A stretch of DNA of 64,000 nt, taken from positions 677,459-741,458 of the forward strand of contig NZ_KE384021.1 in the NCBI RefSeq assembly GCF_000423465.1, given 5' to 3'. Position numbers and translations under genes: made by a program. Numbering within the stretch: the first letter of the stretch is position 1; the number at the start of each line of letters is the position of its first letter. Under the pieces are notes generated by a model, which searched no databases, had not been told where the DNA came from, and saw nothing but the letters and a program-made list of their open reading frames with translations. The stretch comes from Propionicicella superfundia DSM 22317. GTDB taxonomy: Bacteria > Actinomycetota > Actinomycetes > Propionibacteriales > Propionibacteriaceae. Of the stretch, positions 41,129-49,498 are shown in pieces.

Positions 41129-41134
41129 TACACT
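41129..41134 (+). promoter_or_regulatory. Candidate -10 element for the giant repeat protein operon
   Basis: TACACT lies about 97 nt upstream of the start at 41231. The -35 (TGTCTT, 41106-41111, 17-nt spacing) is weak. Confidence 0.35.
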
Positions 41135-41230
41135 GGTGGATCCCCACAAAGGTGGGACATGCGAGGAGTCGGGAGGCGACCTCAAGCCCGTTAGGCTGGT
41201 CCGGTCGGGTTCCTCGGGGGAGGGTTGCAG

Positions 41231-44200
41231 ATGGCGGCGCGCACGCGCAAGAGACTGTGGACCGCGCTGACGGACGCCTGGTCGGGCATCGTCGTCGGTG
41301 TGGTCGGCGTCGCGCTGCTGGCTGCGGCCGTGACCTCGCCCGGCTTCTCGGTGGCCGACGTGTCCCTCCACGACGGCGCCGTGTACGTGGTCAAGTCCGA
41401 GTCGCGTCTCGTGGGCCAGCTCAACTCCGAGGTCGACGAGCTCGCGACCGCCGTGCGGGCGGCCGACCAGGCGTACACCGTGCTGCAGTCCGGTGACACC
41501 GTGCTGTTGCAGTCCACCTCGTCCAACCAGATCCAGCAACTCGACTTCGCCAGGGGCGTCCCGGGCTCGCCGGTCCAACTGCCGGCGGCGGCCTCGGTGA
41601 GCCTCGGCAAGGACACCATCGCGGTCGTCAACCCGACCGACGGACGCATGTGGACCGGCGACATCGCAGGCGTGCTCGCCATCGACTTCGCGCAGGCCCC
41701 CGCGCAGATCGACCTCGGCGAGGGCGGTCTGGCGACCGTCACCGCACGAGGCCGGGCGATCGGGCTCTCCCTGCGTGACCAGGCCATCGTCCGGCTCGTG
41801 GACGGCGAGATCGTCCGGACGAAGCTCCCCTGGCAGATCCAGGCGCCGTACAACGTCCAGCTCAGCGCCGTCGGAGACAAGGCCGTGGTCCTCGACCGCG
41901 GCAGCCAGCAGGTGTGGATCGAGGGCGACGCGCAACCCCTCACCGTGCCGGGCGGCGGATCCGCGCAACTGGCGTCCCCGACCGATCAGGTCGTCCAGGG
42001 CTCCGAGACCGCGCGGGCGGTGCTGGCCAACGCGTCGGGTCTGGTGGGTGTGGGCAGCAGCCGGCTGTTCTCGCTGGTGAGCGGCGTGAGTGCCACACCG
42101 GGCGTGCCACTGGTGGCGAACGGCTGTGCCTACGGCGTGTTCGCGAACGGGCGCTTCGCGAAGCTGTGCTCCGATGGCCAGTCGCAACTCATCGACATTC
42201 CGCAGTACGTCGACGGCGACCTGCCCGTGTTCCGCGCCAACCGCGGTGTGGTCGTCCTCAACGCGTCGCGCGTCGGCTACATCTGGATGGTCGACGAGGG
42301 CATGAAGCTCATCACCGACTGGAAGCGGGTCACTCCGTCCGAGGCCGAACAGGGCGACGAGGACGACGACCAGGAGACCACAGTCGTCCCGCCCGACCGG
42401 GACACCGTCAATCACCCGCCTGTGGCCGTGGACGATCCCAAGCTCGCGGCCCGCGCCGGGCGCACCACGCTGCTGCCGATCCGGGACAACGACTACGACC
42501 CAGACGGGGACATCATCACGATCCTGGGGCCGCCCAGCACCAACCAGGGCACGCTCTCGCTCATCCGGGGTGGCACGGCGATCCAGCTCTACCTGCCCGT
42601 GACGGCCACAGGCACCGTCACGTTCACCTACACGATCTCCGACGGTCGCGATCGCACGGCCACCGCGACCGCCACGGTGAAGGTCCTTCCCCAATACCAG
42701 AGCCGGTCCAACGCGGCGCCGGTGCAGACCACGTCCGACCCCCTCGTCGTGGCGCTCGGCTCCTCGGTCTCAAAACGCGTCCTGCTCGACTGGTCCGATC
42801 CCGACGGCGACGATCTCGTGCTCGTCGGCGCCAGGGTCGTCGACGGCGACGACGAGGTCGACTTCACCCCTGAGGGCGTTCTCAACTACCAGGACGTCGG
42901 GACGCGGCCCGGGCGCAAGGAGGTGGAGGTCACCGTCAGCGACGGCTACGCCACCACGACCGGTGTGGTCGTCGTCGACGCGCGCAAGGGGAGGGACATC
43001 CAGCCTGTCGCCAACGGCGACTACTACTCCACGACAGTGAACCAGGAGATCACGCTCAAGCCGTTGGAGAACGACGTGGGGGCGAATCTGAAGCTCGCCC
43101 GGGTCACGCGTGAGGGATCCGACTTCACCGCCGAGGCCAACTACCAGGACAACACCATCCGGTTCACCACCGCGAAAGCCGGCACGTACTACCTCCGCTA
43201 CGTCGTCACGAACGGCTACGGCTCGACGGGCATCATCCGTGTCGACGTCATCGCACCGGTCGCGCAGAATCGGGCGCCGATCGCCGCGCGCGACGTGGCG
43301 CTGCTCCCCGAAGGCGGGTCGGTGCTCGTCGACCCGCTGGCCAACGACGAGGATCCCGACGGCGACGTCCTCGTCATCCAGTCCGTCAGCACGAACCCGG
43401 CGCTGACCGTCAAGATGGACCAGCGACACCTGTTGCGCATCAGCGCGATCACCGAACCGTCCGAGCCCATCACCCTGACCTACAAGGTGTCCGACGGCGT
43501 GAACTCGGTCACGGGCACGGTCGTGGTGATCCCGGCTCCCTCGGGGGCGAAGGTGACGCCGGTCGCCGTGACCGACGAGATCACCGTCCGGGCGGGGGAC
43601 ACGGCCACGGTCAACGTGCTGCGCAACGACTACTCGCCGATCGGGCTCGATCTGCAGGTGGACACCGAGCTGGTCCAGAGCCCCGGCGTCGCGTGGGTGG
43701 ACGGCGAGACCGTGCGGTTCACGGCCCCCGGAACCGCCGGCCAGTACCGCGCGGTCTACCGCATCCACGACTCCCGCGGGCAGGAGGCGTCGGCGCAGGT
43801 GAAGTTCAACGTCGTCGCGTCCGACGTGGAGAATCAGGCGCCCAAACCCGAGGTGGTGACGGGGCGGGTTCTGGAGAACTCGATCACCAAGATCCCGATC
43901 CCGCTGGAGGGGATCGACCCGAACGGCGACTCCGTGCGGCTGCTTGGCCTCAACACCGGGCCGACCCGGGGCCGCATCGTGTCGGTGGGGGAGCGGTGGA
44001 TCGAGTACCAGTCCTACGACTCCACAGGCACCGACTCCTTCGAGTACCAGGTGACCGACAGCCGCGGCGCTGTGGGCGTGGGCACGATCCGCGTCGGCAT
44101 CGTCCCGCGGGACTCCGACGTCAACACGCCCCCGGTCGCCGGAGAGGACGTCATCCGCACGCGTCCTGGCCGCACGGTCCGACTCTCGGTGCTGTCCAAC

Positions 44201-47200
44201 GACTCCGACCCCGACGGGGAATCGATCTCGCTGCGCAGCGACGGGCTGCTGTTCCCGTTCGAGGTCGACATCGTCGACGACACCGACCTGACCTTCACCG
44301 TCCCGTCCGAGGCCGGCGAGTACAGCGGCCAGTACACGGTGACGGATGCTCGCGGCCGCACGTCCACCGGTGTCGTGCGCGTCATCAGCGATCCCGAGGC
44401 GCCGCTGCTGGCTCCGGTCGTGCGGGACGACCAGGTCCTCGCCGGCGACGTCGTGGGCAAGACGGTCGTCGACGTCCCCGTGCTGGACAACGACTACGAC
44501 CCCGACGGGGCGCAGAGTGCGCTGAAGATCTCCATCCCGGGCGGTGACACCGACACCGCCAGCGTCCCGGACGGGACAGGCACACCGGTCGTGCGCGTCC
44601 GGATCGGCCCGACGATGCGGCTTGTCCGCTACGAGGTGACCGACGCCGACGGGCAGCGGGCCTGGGCCGTCATCATCGTGCCGGGTGCGGCCGACATGGT
44701 GCCCGCCGCGAAATCGGACGCGCCGGCGCTGCAGGTCGTGGCCGGCGAGACGATCTCGATCGCGCTGGGCGACTACGTCGTCGGCACGCAGGGACGCGTC
44801 GTGTCCCTTGTCAGCGAGGATCGCATCTGGGCAACCAACGGGCAGGCGACCGGCGTGGGCCCGCGCACGGTCGAGTTCTCCGCGCGCAGCAACTACATCG
44901 GTCCCGCCTCGGTCGTGTTCGAGGTCACCGACGGCCGCAGCGCCTCCGACACGACCGGGAAGAAGGCCGTCATCTCCCTCCCGATCCAGGTGCTGTCCCG
45001 GCCGACGGCCGACGGCGGAGGCGACGACGACGCCGACCGGCTCGACAATCCGCCCACCGTGGCCGGGACGATCACCGTCGACATCGGGCAGGGGGAGCCC
45101 GAGAAGTCGGTCGAACTCGCCCAGTACGTGTCCGATCCCGACGGCGACGCGATCTCCTTCGAGCAGTTCTCCGGAGGCGACGTGGCCGGTGTCGCGGTCC
45201 GGTTCTCGGGTGACTGGTCCGTCGTGTCGGCGACGGCCGAGCTGACGGCGGCCCCGGGGGCGAAGGCCACGTACACGGGTTCGGTCACCGACGGCCGGGG
45301 CGGCCGGGCCTCCATCACGGTCGAGTTCGTCGTCGTGGAGTCGACGCGGCCGCGCCCGACCGTGACCGACGACGCCGTCGTGGGCGACCAGGGCCGGCCG
45401 AGCGTCGTGGCGGCACTGGCGAACGACCGCAGCAACCTGCTCGGTGACACGACGCTGGTCATCGTCGCCGCCGAGGTCGTCAGCGGCTCGGGGACCGTGT
45501 CCCACACCGCCGACGCCGTCACGATCACGCCGGCCGACGACTACGTCGGCGAACTGCGGGTGCGCTACAGCGTCCAGGACGGGACGAAGTCGGTGCGGCG
45601 GCAGGTCGACGGGTACGTGATCGTCACGGTCCGCGGTACGCCCAGCCGTCCCGGTGTCGCCGTGCTGAACCAGGTCGGCAACACCACGCTGGACGTGACC
45701 TGGAGTGCCAGCGTCCCGAACGGGCACCCGATCCAGAAGTACGTCGTCACGGCCACCGCGCCCGGCAGCACCGTCACGCAGGACTGCGCCGCGACGACCT
45801 GCACGATCCGGAACCTGCGCAACGGGTCCAGGTACCGGCTGACCGTGGCCGCGGTGAACGCGCTGGGATCATCCGAATCGTCGGCCGCATCGGCGGAGAT
45901 GATGCCCGACGTGCTCCCCTCGGCTCCGGCGGCGCCGTCCCTGACGGCCGCGGACGGCCAGATCACCGTGACCTGGTCGGTGCCCGCCAACGAGGGAACC
46001 GCGATCGAGTCGTACACCCTGCTCCTCACCGGGGACACGACCGTCCGGGAAGTCATCCGCAGCGGCGAGGCCGCGTTCACCACCCGCACCCACACCTTCA
46101 CCGGGCTCACCAACGGCACCCAGTACAGCGTGGCCCTGCTGGCGACCAACCAGGCAGGCGACAGCCCCTACGGGCCGGCAGCCTCCGAGGTGCCCGCGGC
46201 CCCGCCGAGTTCCCCGACCGGTGTCGAGGCGAGCGACGACTCCTCGGCCATCAACGGGCGTTCGGCCCGGGTGTCGTGGGGCGCGCCGGCGGCGACCAAC
46301 GGCGCCCCTGTGACGGAGTACCTCGTGTACGCCAACGGCGAGCTCAACACGACCGTTCCGGGGACGCAGACCTCGGCGACCATCGCGCTCAGTGGAAACG
46401 GCGATGTCGCGATCGCGGTGTCCGCGCGCAACAAGGCCGGTGAGGGAGCCCGTTCGGCGGGGGTCACCGTGACGGTCTTCGGGGCGCCGAGCGCACCGAC
46501 CAGCTTCGACTTCACGACCGGAGACCGGTCGGTGACGCTCACCGCCGTGAACGTGCCCGCGAACGGCCGCGCCGGGGATCGCCTCCGGGTACGTGTCGAG
46601 CAGGCCGACGGGACCGTGGTGCGCACCGACGACGACGTCGTCCTGCCGTGGAGGGTCGGCGGACTGACCGGCGGGCAGGAGTACCGGTTCGTCGCGTCCG
46701 CATGCGCCGGTTCCAAGTGCGGTCCCGAGGGGAACTCGCCGCTCATCGACGTCTACTCCGCGCCCGAGCCGCCACGGCTCCAGGTTGTCGGCGTGACCGC
46801 GGCGAACGCGCTGATGGTGCGCTGGACGGCACCGACGGAGGAGCAGGCGAACGGGAACACCTCCGTCGAGACCTACGTGAACTGGGGTGCGGGCGACGTG
46901 CGCGTGAGCGGGTACTTCGGCACCACCTGGGCCTCGGAGATCACCGTGGACGCGGCCAGGGACATCACCGCGTACACGATCGGCAACCACGGCCTGCGGT
47001 CGCGAGAGGCCGTCGTCCACGTCGAGGTTCCGATGTCCGACCTCACAGTGGCGTCGCGGAGAGTCATCACGTTCACCCTCAGCCACCAGTCCGCCGGTAC
47101 CGTGTCGTGTGAGGCGAACGGACCGGGATCGTTCCGCCAGTCTTTCGATGTGACGATCCTCGAAGGATCCGGCAGCGGACGGTTCGAGGCGAGTGACGCC

Positions 47201-47263
47201 CTGGCGGCGGGCGCATGGACCATCACCTGCGGCGTCATGACGCGCTCGGTGAGCGTCCCCTGA
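41231..47263 (+). CDS. Giant membrane-anchored Ig-like/fibronectin type III repeat protein
   Basis: 2010 residues from ATG 41231 (GAGGG 6-7 nt upstream). One hydrophobic segment (about 19-40) should anchor it, with nearly everything outside. Residues about 45-370 have a propeller-like repeated beta pattern. About ten Ig/cadherin-like repeats follow (roughly 385-1470), many carrying NDYDPDGD or DPDGD loops typical of calcium-binding Big_9/tandem-95 repeats. Fibronectin type III domains follow (about 1475-1870: VTWS-x-N-G-x-x-I-x-x-Y patterns). There is no C-terminal sorting signal. It is the first gene before moxR-DUF58-transglutaminase-fold. A cell-envelope or adhesion scaffold is likely; ligand unknown. 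Confidence 0.85.
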   Translation: MAARTRKRLWTALTDAWSGIVVGVVGVALLAAAVTSPGFSVADVSLHDGAVYVVKSESRLVGQLNSEVDELATAVRAADQAYTVLQSGDTVLLQSTSSNQIQQLDFARGVPGSPVQLPAAASVSLGKDTIAVVNPTDGRMWTGDIAGVLAIDFAQAPAQIDLGEGGLATVTARGRAIGLSLRDQAIVRLVDGEIVRTKLPWQIQAPYNVQLSAVGDKAVVLDRGSQQVWIEGDAQPLTVPGGGSAQLASPTDQVVQGSETARAVLANASGLVGVGSSRLFSLVSGVSATPGVPLVANGCAYGVFANGRFAKLCSDGQSQLIDIPQYVDGDLPVFRANRGVVVLNASRVGYIWMVDEGMKLITDWKRVTPSEAEQGDEDDDQETTVVPPDRDTVNHPPVAVDDPKLAARAGRTTLLPIRDNDYDPDGDIITILGPPSTNQGTLSLIRGGTAIQLYLPVTATGTVTFTYTISDGRDRTATATATVKVLPQYQSRSNAAPVQTTSDPLVVALGSSVSKRVLLDWSDPDGDDLVLVGARVVDGDDEVDFTPEGVLNYQDVGTRPGRKEVEVTVSDGYATTTGVVVVDARKGRDIQPVANGDYYSTTVNQEITLKPLENDVGANLKLARVTREGSDFTAEANYQDNTIRFTTAKAGTYYLRYVVTNGYGSTGIIRVDVIAPVAQNRAPIAARDVALLPEGGSVLVDPLANDEDPDGDVLVIQSVSTNPALTVKMDQRHLLRISAITEPSEPITLTYKVSDGVNSVTGTVVVIPAPSGAKVTPVAVTDEITVRAGDTATVNVLRNDYSPIGLDLQVDTELVQSPGVAWVDGETVRFTAPGTAGQYRAVYRIHDSRGQEASAQVKFNVVASDVENQAPKPEVVTGRVLENSITKIPIPLEGIDPNGDSVRLLGLNTGPTRGRIVSVGERWIEYQSYDSTGTDSFEYQVTDSRGAVGVGTIRVGIVPRDSDVNTPPVAGEDVIRTRPGRTVRLSVLSNDSDPDGESISLRSDGLLFPFEVDIVDDTDLTFTVPSEAGEYSGQYTVTDARGRTSTGVVRVISDPEAPLLAPVVRDDQVLAGDVVGKTVVDVPVLDNDYDPDGAQSALKISIPGGDTDTASVPDGTGTPVVRVRIGPTMRLVRYEVTDADGQRAWAVIIVPGAADMVPAAKSDAPALQVVAGETISIALGDYVVGTQGRVVSLVSEDRIWATNGQATGVGPRTVEFSARSNYIGPASVVFEVTDGRSASDTTGKKAVISLPIQVLSRPTADGGGDDDADRLDNPPTVAGTITVDIGQGEPEKSVELAQYVSDPDGDAISFEQFSGGDVAGVAVRFSGDWSVVSATAELTAAPGAKATYTGSVTDGRGGRASITVEFVVVESTRPRPTVTDDAVVGDQGRPSVVAALANDRSNLLGDTTLVIVAAEVVSGSGTVSHTADAVTITPADDYVGELRVRYSVQDGTKSVRRQVDGYVIVTVRGTPSRPGVAVLNQVGNTTLDVTWSASVPNGHPIQKYVVTATAPGSTVTQDCAATTCTIRNLRNGSRYRLTVAAVNALGSSESSAASAEMMPDVLPSAPAAPSLTAADGQITVTWSVPANEGTAIESYTLLLTGDTTVREVIRSGEAAFTTRTHTFTGLTNGTQYSVALLATNQAGDSPYGPAASEVPAAPPSSPTGVEASDDSSAINGRSARVSWGAPAATNGAPVTEYLVYANGELNTTVPGTQTSATIALSGNGDVAIAVSARNKAGEGARSAGVTVTVFGAPSAPTSFDFTTGDRSVTLTAVNVPANGRAGDRLRVRVEQADGTVVRTDDDVVLPWRVGGLTGGQEYRFVASACAGSKCGPEGNSPLIDVYSAPEPPRLQVVGVTAANALMVRWTAPTEEQANGNTSVETYVNWGAGDVRVSGYFGTTWASEITVDAARDITAYTIGNHGLRSREAVVHVEVPMSDLTVASRRVITFTLSHQSAGTVSCEANGPGSFRQSFDVTILEGSGSGRFEASDALAAGAWTITCGVMTRSVSVP

Positions 47264-47282
47264 GACAGAAGGATCACAAGAC

Positions 47283-48254
47283 ATGGCAATGACCCCTGAT
47301 CAGGCGCGGTGGTTCGCCGACACGTTCGCGGCGGTCGTCCGCAACATCGAGCGCGCGATCATGGGGAAGACCGAGGCGATCCGGATCGCGGTGACCTGCA
47401 TGCTCGCCGAGGGACACCTCCTGCTCGAGGACGTTCCCGGGACCGGCAAGACGACCCTGGCCAGGGCCATCGCGCAGACCGTGCAGGGAACGAGCAACCG
47501 CATCCAGTTCACGCCCGACCTGCTGCCCTCGGACGTGACCGGCGTCACGATCTACGACCAGAAGACGGGCGAGTTCGAGTTCCACCAGGGCCCGGTCTTC
47601 GCCTCCATCGTCCTGGCCGACGAGATCAACAGGGCCTCGCCCAAGACGCAGTCCGCGCTGCTGGAGGTCATGGAGGAGGCCCGGGTCACCGTCGACGGCA
47701 GGACCTATTCGACGGGCCAGCCGTTCATGGTCATCGCGACCCAGAACCCGATCGAGCAGGCCGGAACGTACCGGCTGCCCGAGGCGCAACTCGACCGGTT
47801 CCTCATGAAGACCATGCTCGGTCATCCCGATCGGGAGAACACGCTGCGCATCCTCGCCAGCGGCGGCTCGCGCCCGCGTTCGGCGGCGCTGCCCCCCGTC
47901 ATCACGACGCAGGCCGTCGCCGAGATGTCGCAGTTGGCATCCTCGGTCCACATCGACACGTCGGTGTTCGACTACGTCGCCCGGATCGTCGAGGAGACGC
48001 GTGCCTCGGCCGACGTGCGATTGGGGTCCTCCGTGCGCGGCGGGCTGGCCCTCGTGCGTGCGTCGCGCGTCTGGGCGGCATCTCACGGGCGGCATTTCGT
48101 GGTGCCCGACGACATCAAGGTCCTCGCCATTCCCTGCCTGGCGCACCGGCTGGTGATGGATCCCGAGTCCGAGTTCAACGGTGTGACGGCCATCGACGTG
48201 ATGACGAAGATCATCGGTGGCGTCGCGCCGCCGACGGAGCGCGTCGCGACATGA
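47283..48254 (+). CDS. MoxR-family AAA+ ATPase
   Basis: 323 residues, AGAAGGA before the ATG. Walker A is DVPGTGKTTLARA (near residue 50), Walker B is VLADEINRASPKTQ, and IATQNPIEQAGTYRLPEAQLDRFLM gives sensor 1 and the arginine finger region. MoxR ATPases act as chaperones, often maturing protein complexes with von Willebrand or DUF58 partners. Its stop overlaps the DUF58 gene (ATGA), so the two are made together, and the giant repeat protein is 19 bp upstream. Confidence 0.93.
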   Translation: MAMTPDQARWFADTFAAVVRNIERAIMGKTEAIRIAVTCMLAEGHLLLEDVPGTGKTTLARAIAQTVQGTSNRIQFTPDLLPSDVTGVTIYDQKTGEFEFHQGPVFASIVLADEINRASPKTQSALLEVMEEARVTVDGRTYSTGQPFMVIATQNPIEQAGTYRLPEAQLDRFLMKTMLGHPDRENTLRILASGGSRPRSAALPPVITTQAVAEMSQLASSVHIDTSVFDYVARIVEETRASADVRLGSSVRGGLALVRASRVWAASHGRHFVVPDDIKVLAIPCLAHRLVMDPESEFNGVTAIDVMTKIIGGVAPPTERVAT

Positions 48255-49498
48255 CCGCGGCGAGCACCTCTTCGGGTTGGCAGCCCGCGACGGGCACCGC
48301 CACCGGCGGGGAGCTCGCGTCGCGGATGCGCGCCGTGGCCGCGAAGGTGTCCTCGGTCCTCGGGCTGCGGACCGCCGGCTGGTGGGTGTTCGCGCTCGCC
48401 GCCGTCCTGCTGATGGGCGGAGCGGGGCTCGGATGGGCCGAGCTCACCTACGCCGGGTTGTTCTGCCTGGTCCTCGGCGCGATCGCCCTGACGTTCACGA
48501 TCGGCCGGCCCCGCTACGCCGTTCGCGTCAGCCTGGAGCAGCCGCACGTCGTGGTCGGGCAGCGCGCCGGGGGGTCGGTGGAGATCGTCAACCGGACGCG
48601 GCGGTTCTCGCTGCCTTCGCGCATGGACATCCCGGTGGCTGCCGAACGCGCGTCGTTCGCCGTGCCCCTGCTCCAGGCGGGCAGGGGTTTCCGTGCGGAG
48701 TTCGACGTTCCCACCGACCGGCGCGCCGTCATCGAGGTCGGGCCGGCGCAGTCGATCCAGGGCGACCCGTTCGGCCTCGCGGGCCGCAGCGCGGAGTGGA
48801 CGGACGTGCTGGAGCTCTACGTCCACCCGCGGACCGTCTCGCTCCCTGCCCGCCAGGCCGGCTTCGTGCACGATCTCGAGGGACAGGCGACATCCTTCGT
48901 CACCAACTCCGACATGTCGTTCCACGCGCTACGGGAGTACGAGCCGGGTGACGACCGCCGCCACGTCCACTGGAAGTCGAGCGCCCGGACCGGGCGCCTC
49001 ATGGTGCGCCAGTTCGAAGAGACCCGCCAGAGTCGCGTGTGCGTGGCGATCGACGTGTCCGAGTCCTCGTATGCGACCCGAGACGATTTCGAGTTGGCCA
49101 TCAGCGTCGGGGCCTCCGTCGCGCTGCAGGCGTTCCGCGAGGACAACCCCCTCGCCCTGATCACCGGCACCGAACTGATCCCGGTCCTGTCGGCGATGCG
49201 CACCCTCGACGAGATGTGCCGGATCGAGCCGGCCGCCTCGGGCTCGCCGCTCGACGTGGTGGAGGTCGTCCTCGACTACGAGGCGGCCGCGTCGGTGGTC
49301 GTGTGGATCACCGGCGGGCGGGTGCCGCAGCGCACCGTGCGCAAGGCGAGCACGAAGTTCGACGCGGACGTCCGCGTCGTCGCGGTGCGCGTGGACGAGC
49401 GAGCGGCGCTGAGCGTGCGCACGATCGCCAACGTGACCTACATTCGTCTCGCCGACCTGGAGGACCTGCCACGCGCGATGCGGAGGGCCGCTCAATGA
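48251..49498 (+). CDS. DUF58 family membrane protein
   Basis: 415 residues. Two N-terminal membrane helices (about 43-80) are followed by a beta domain and the DUF58 core: REYEPGDDRRHVHWKSSARTGRLMVRQFE (about 225-255). A von Willebrand-like region comes next, with VCVAIDVSESS as a MIDAS-like D-x-S-x-S motif. The family usually works with MoxR and a transglutaminase-fold protein. Both ends overlap neighbours by 4 bp (ATGA), so stoichiometric synthesis is likely. The biochemical role is unknown. Confidence 0.9.
   Translation: MTAASTSSGWQPATGTATGGELASRMRAVAAKVSSVLGLRTAGWWVFALAAVLLMGGAGLGWAELTYAGLFCLVLGAIALTFTIGRPRYAVRVSLEQPHVVVGQRAGGSVEIVNRTRRFSLPSRMDIPVAAERASFAVPLLQAGRGFRAEFDVPTDRRAVIEVGPAQSIQGDPFGLAGRSAEWTDVLELYVHPRTVSLPARQAGFVHDLEGQATSFVTNSDMSFHALREYEPGDDRRHVHWKSSARTGRLMVRQFEETRQSRVCVAIDVSESSYATRDDFELAISVGASVALQAFREDNPLALITGTELIPVLSAMRTLDEMCRIEPAASGSPLDVVEVVLDYEAAASVVVWITGGRVPQRTVRKASTKFDADVRVVAVRVDERAALSVRTIANVTYIRLADLEDLPRAMRRAAQ

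Noticed and set aside
42770-45727. 985-codon open frame on the minus strand
   Set aside because: Antisense to the giant Ig/FN3 repeat protein. The apparent DVDVE-type repetition merely mirrors the sense-strand repeats.
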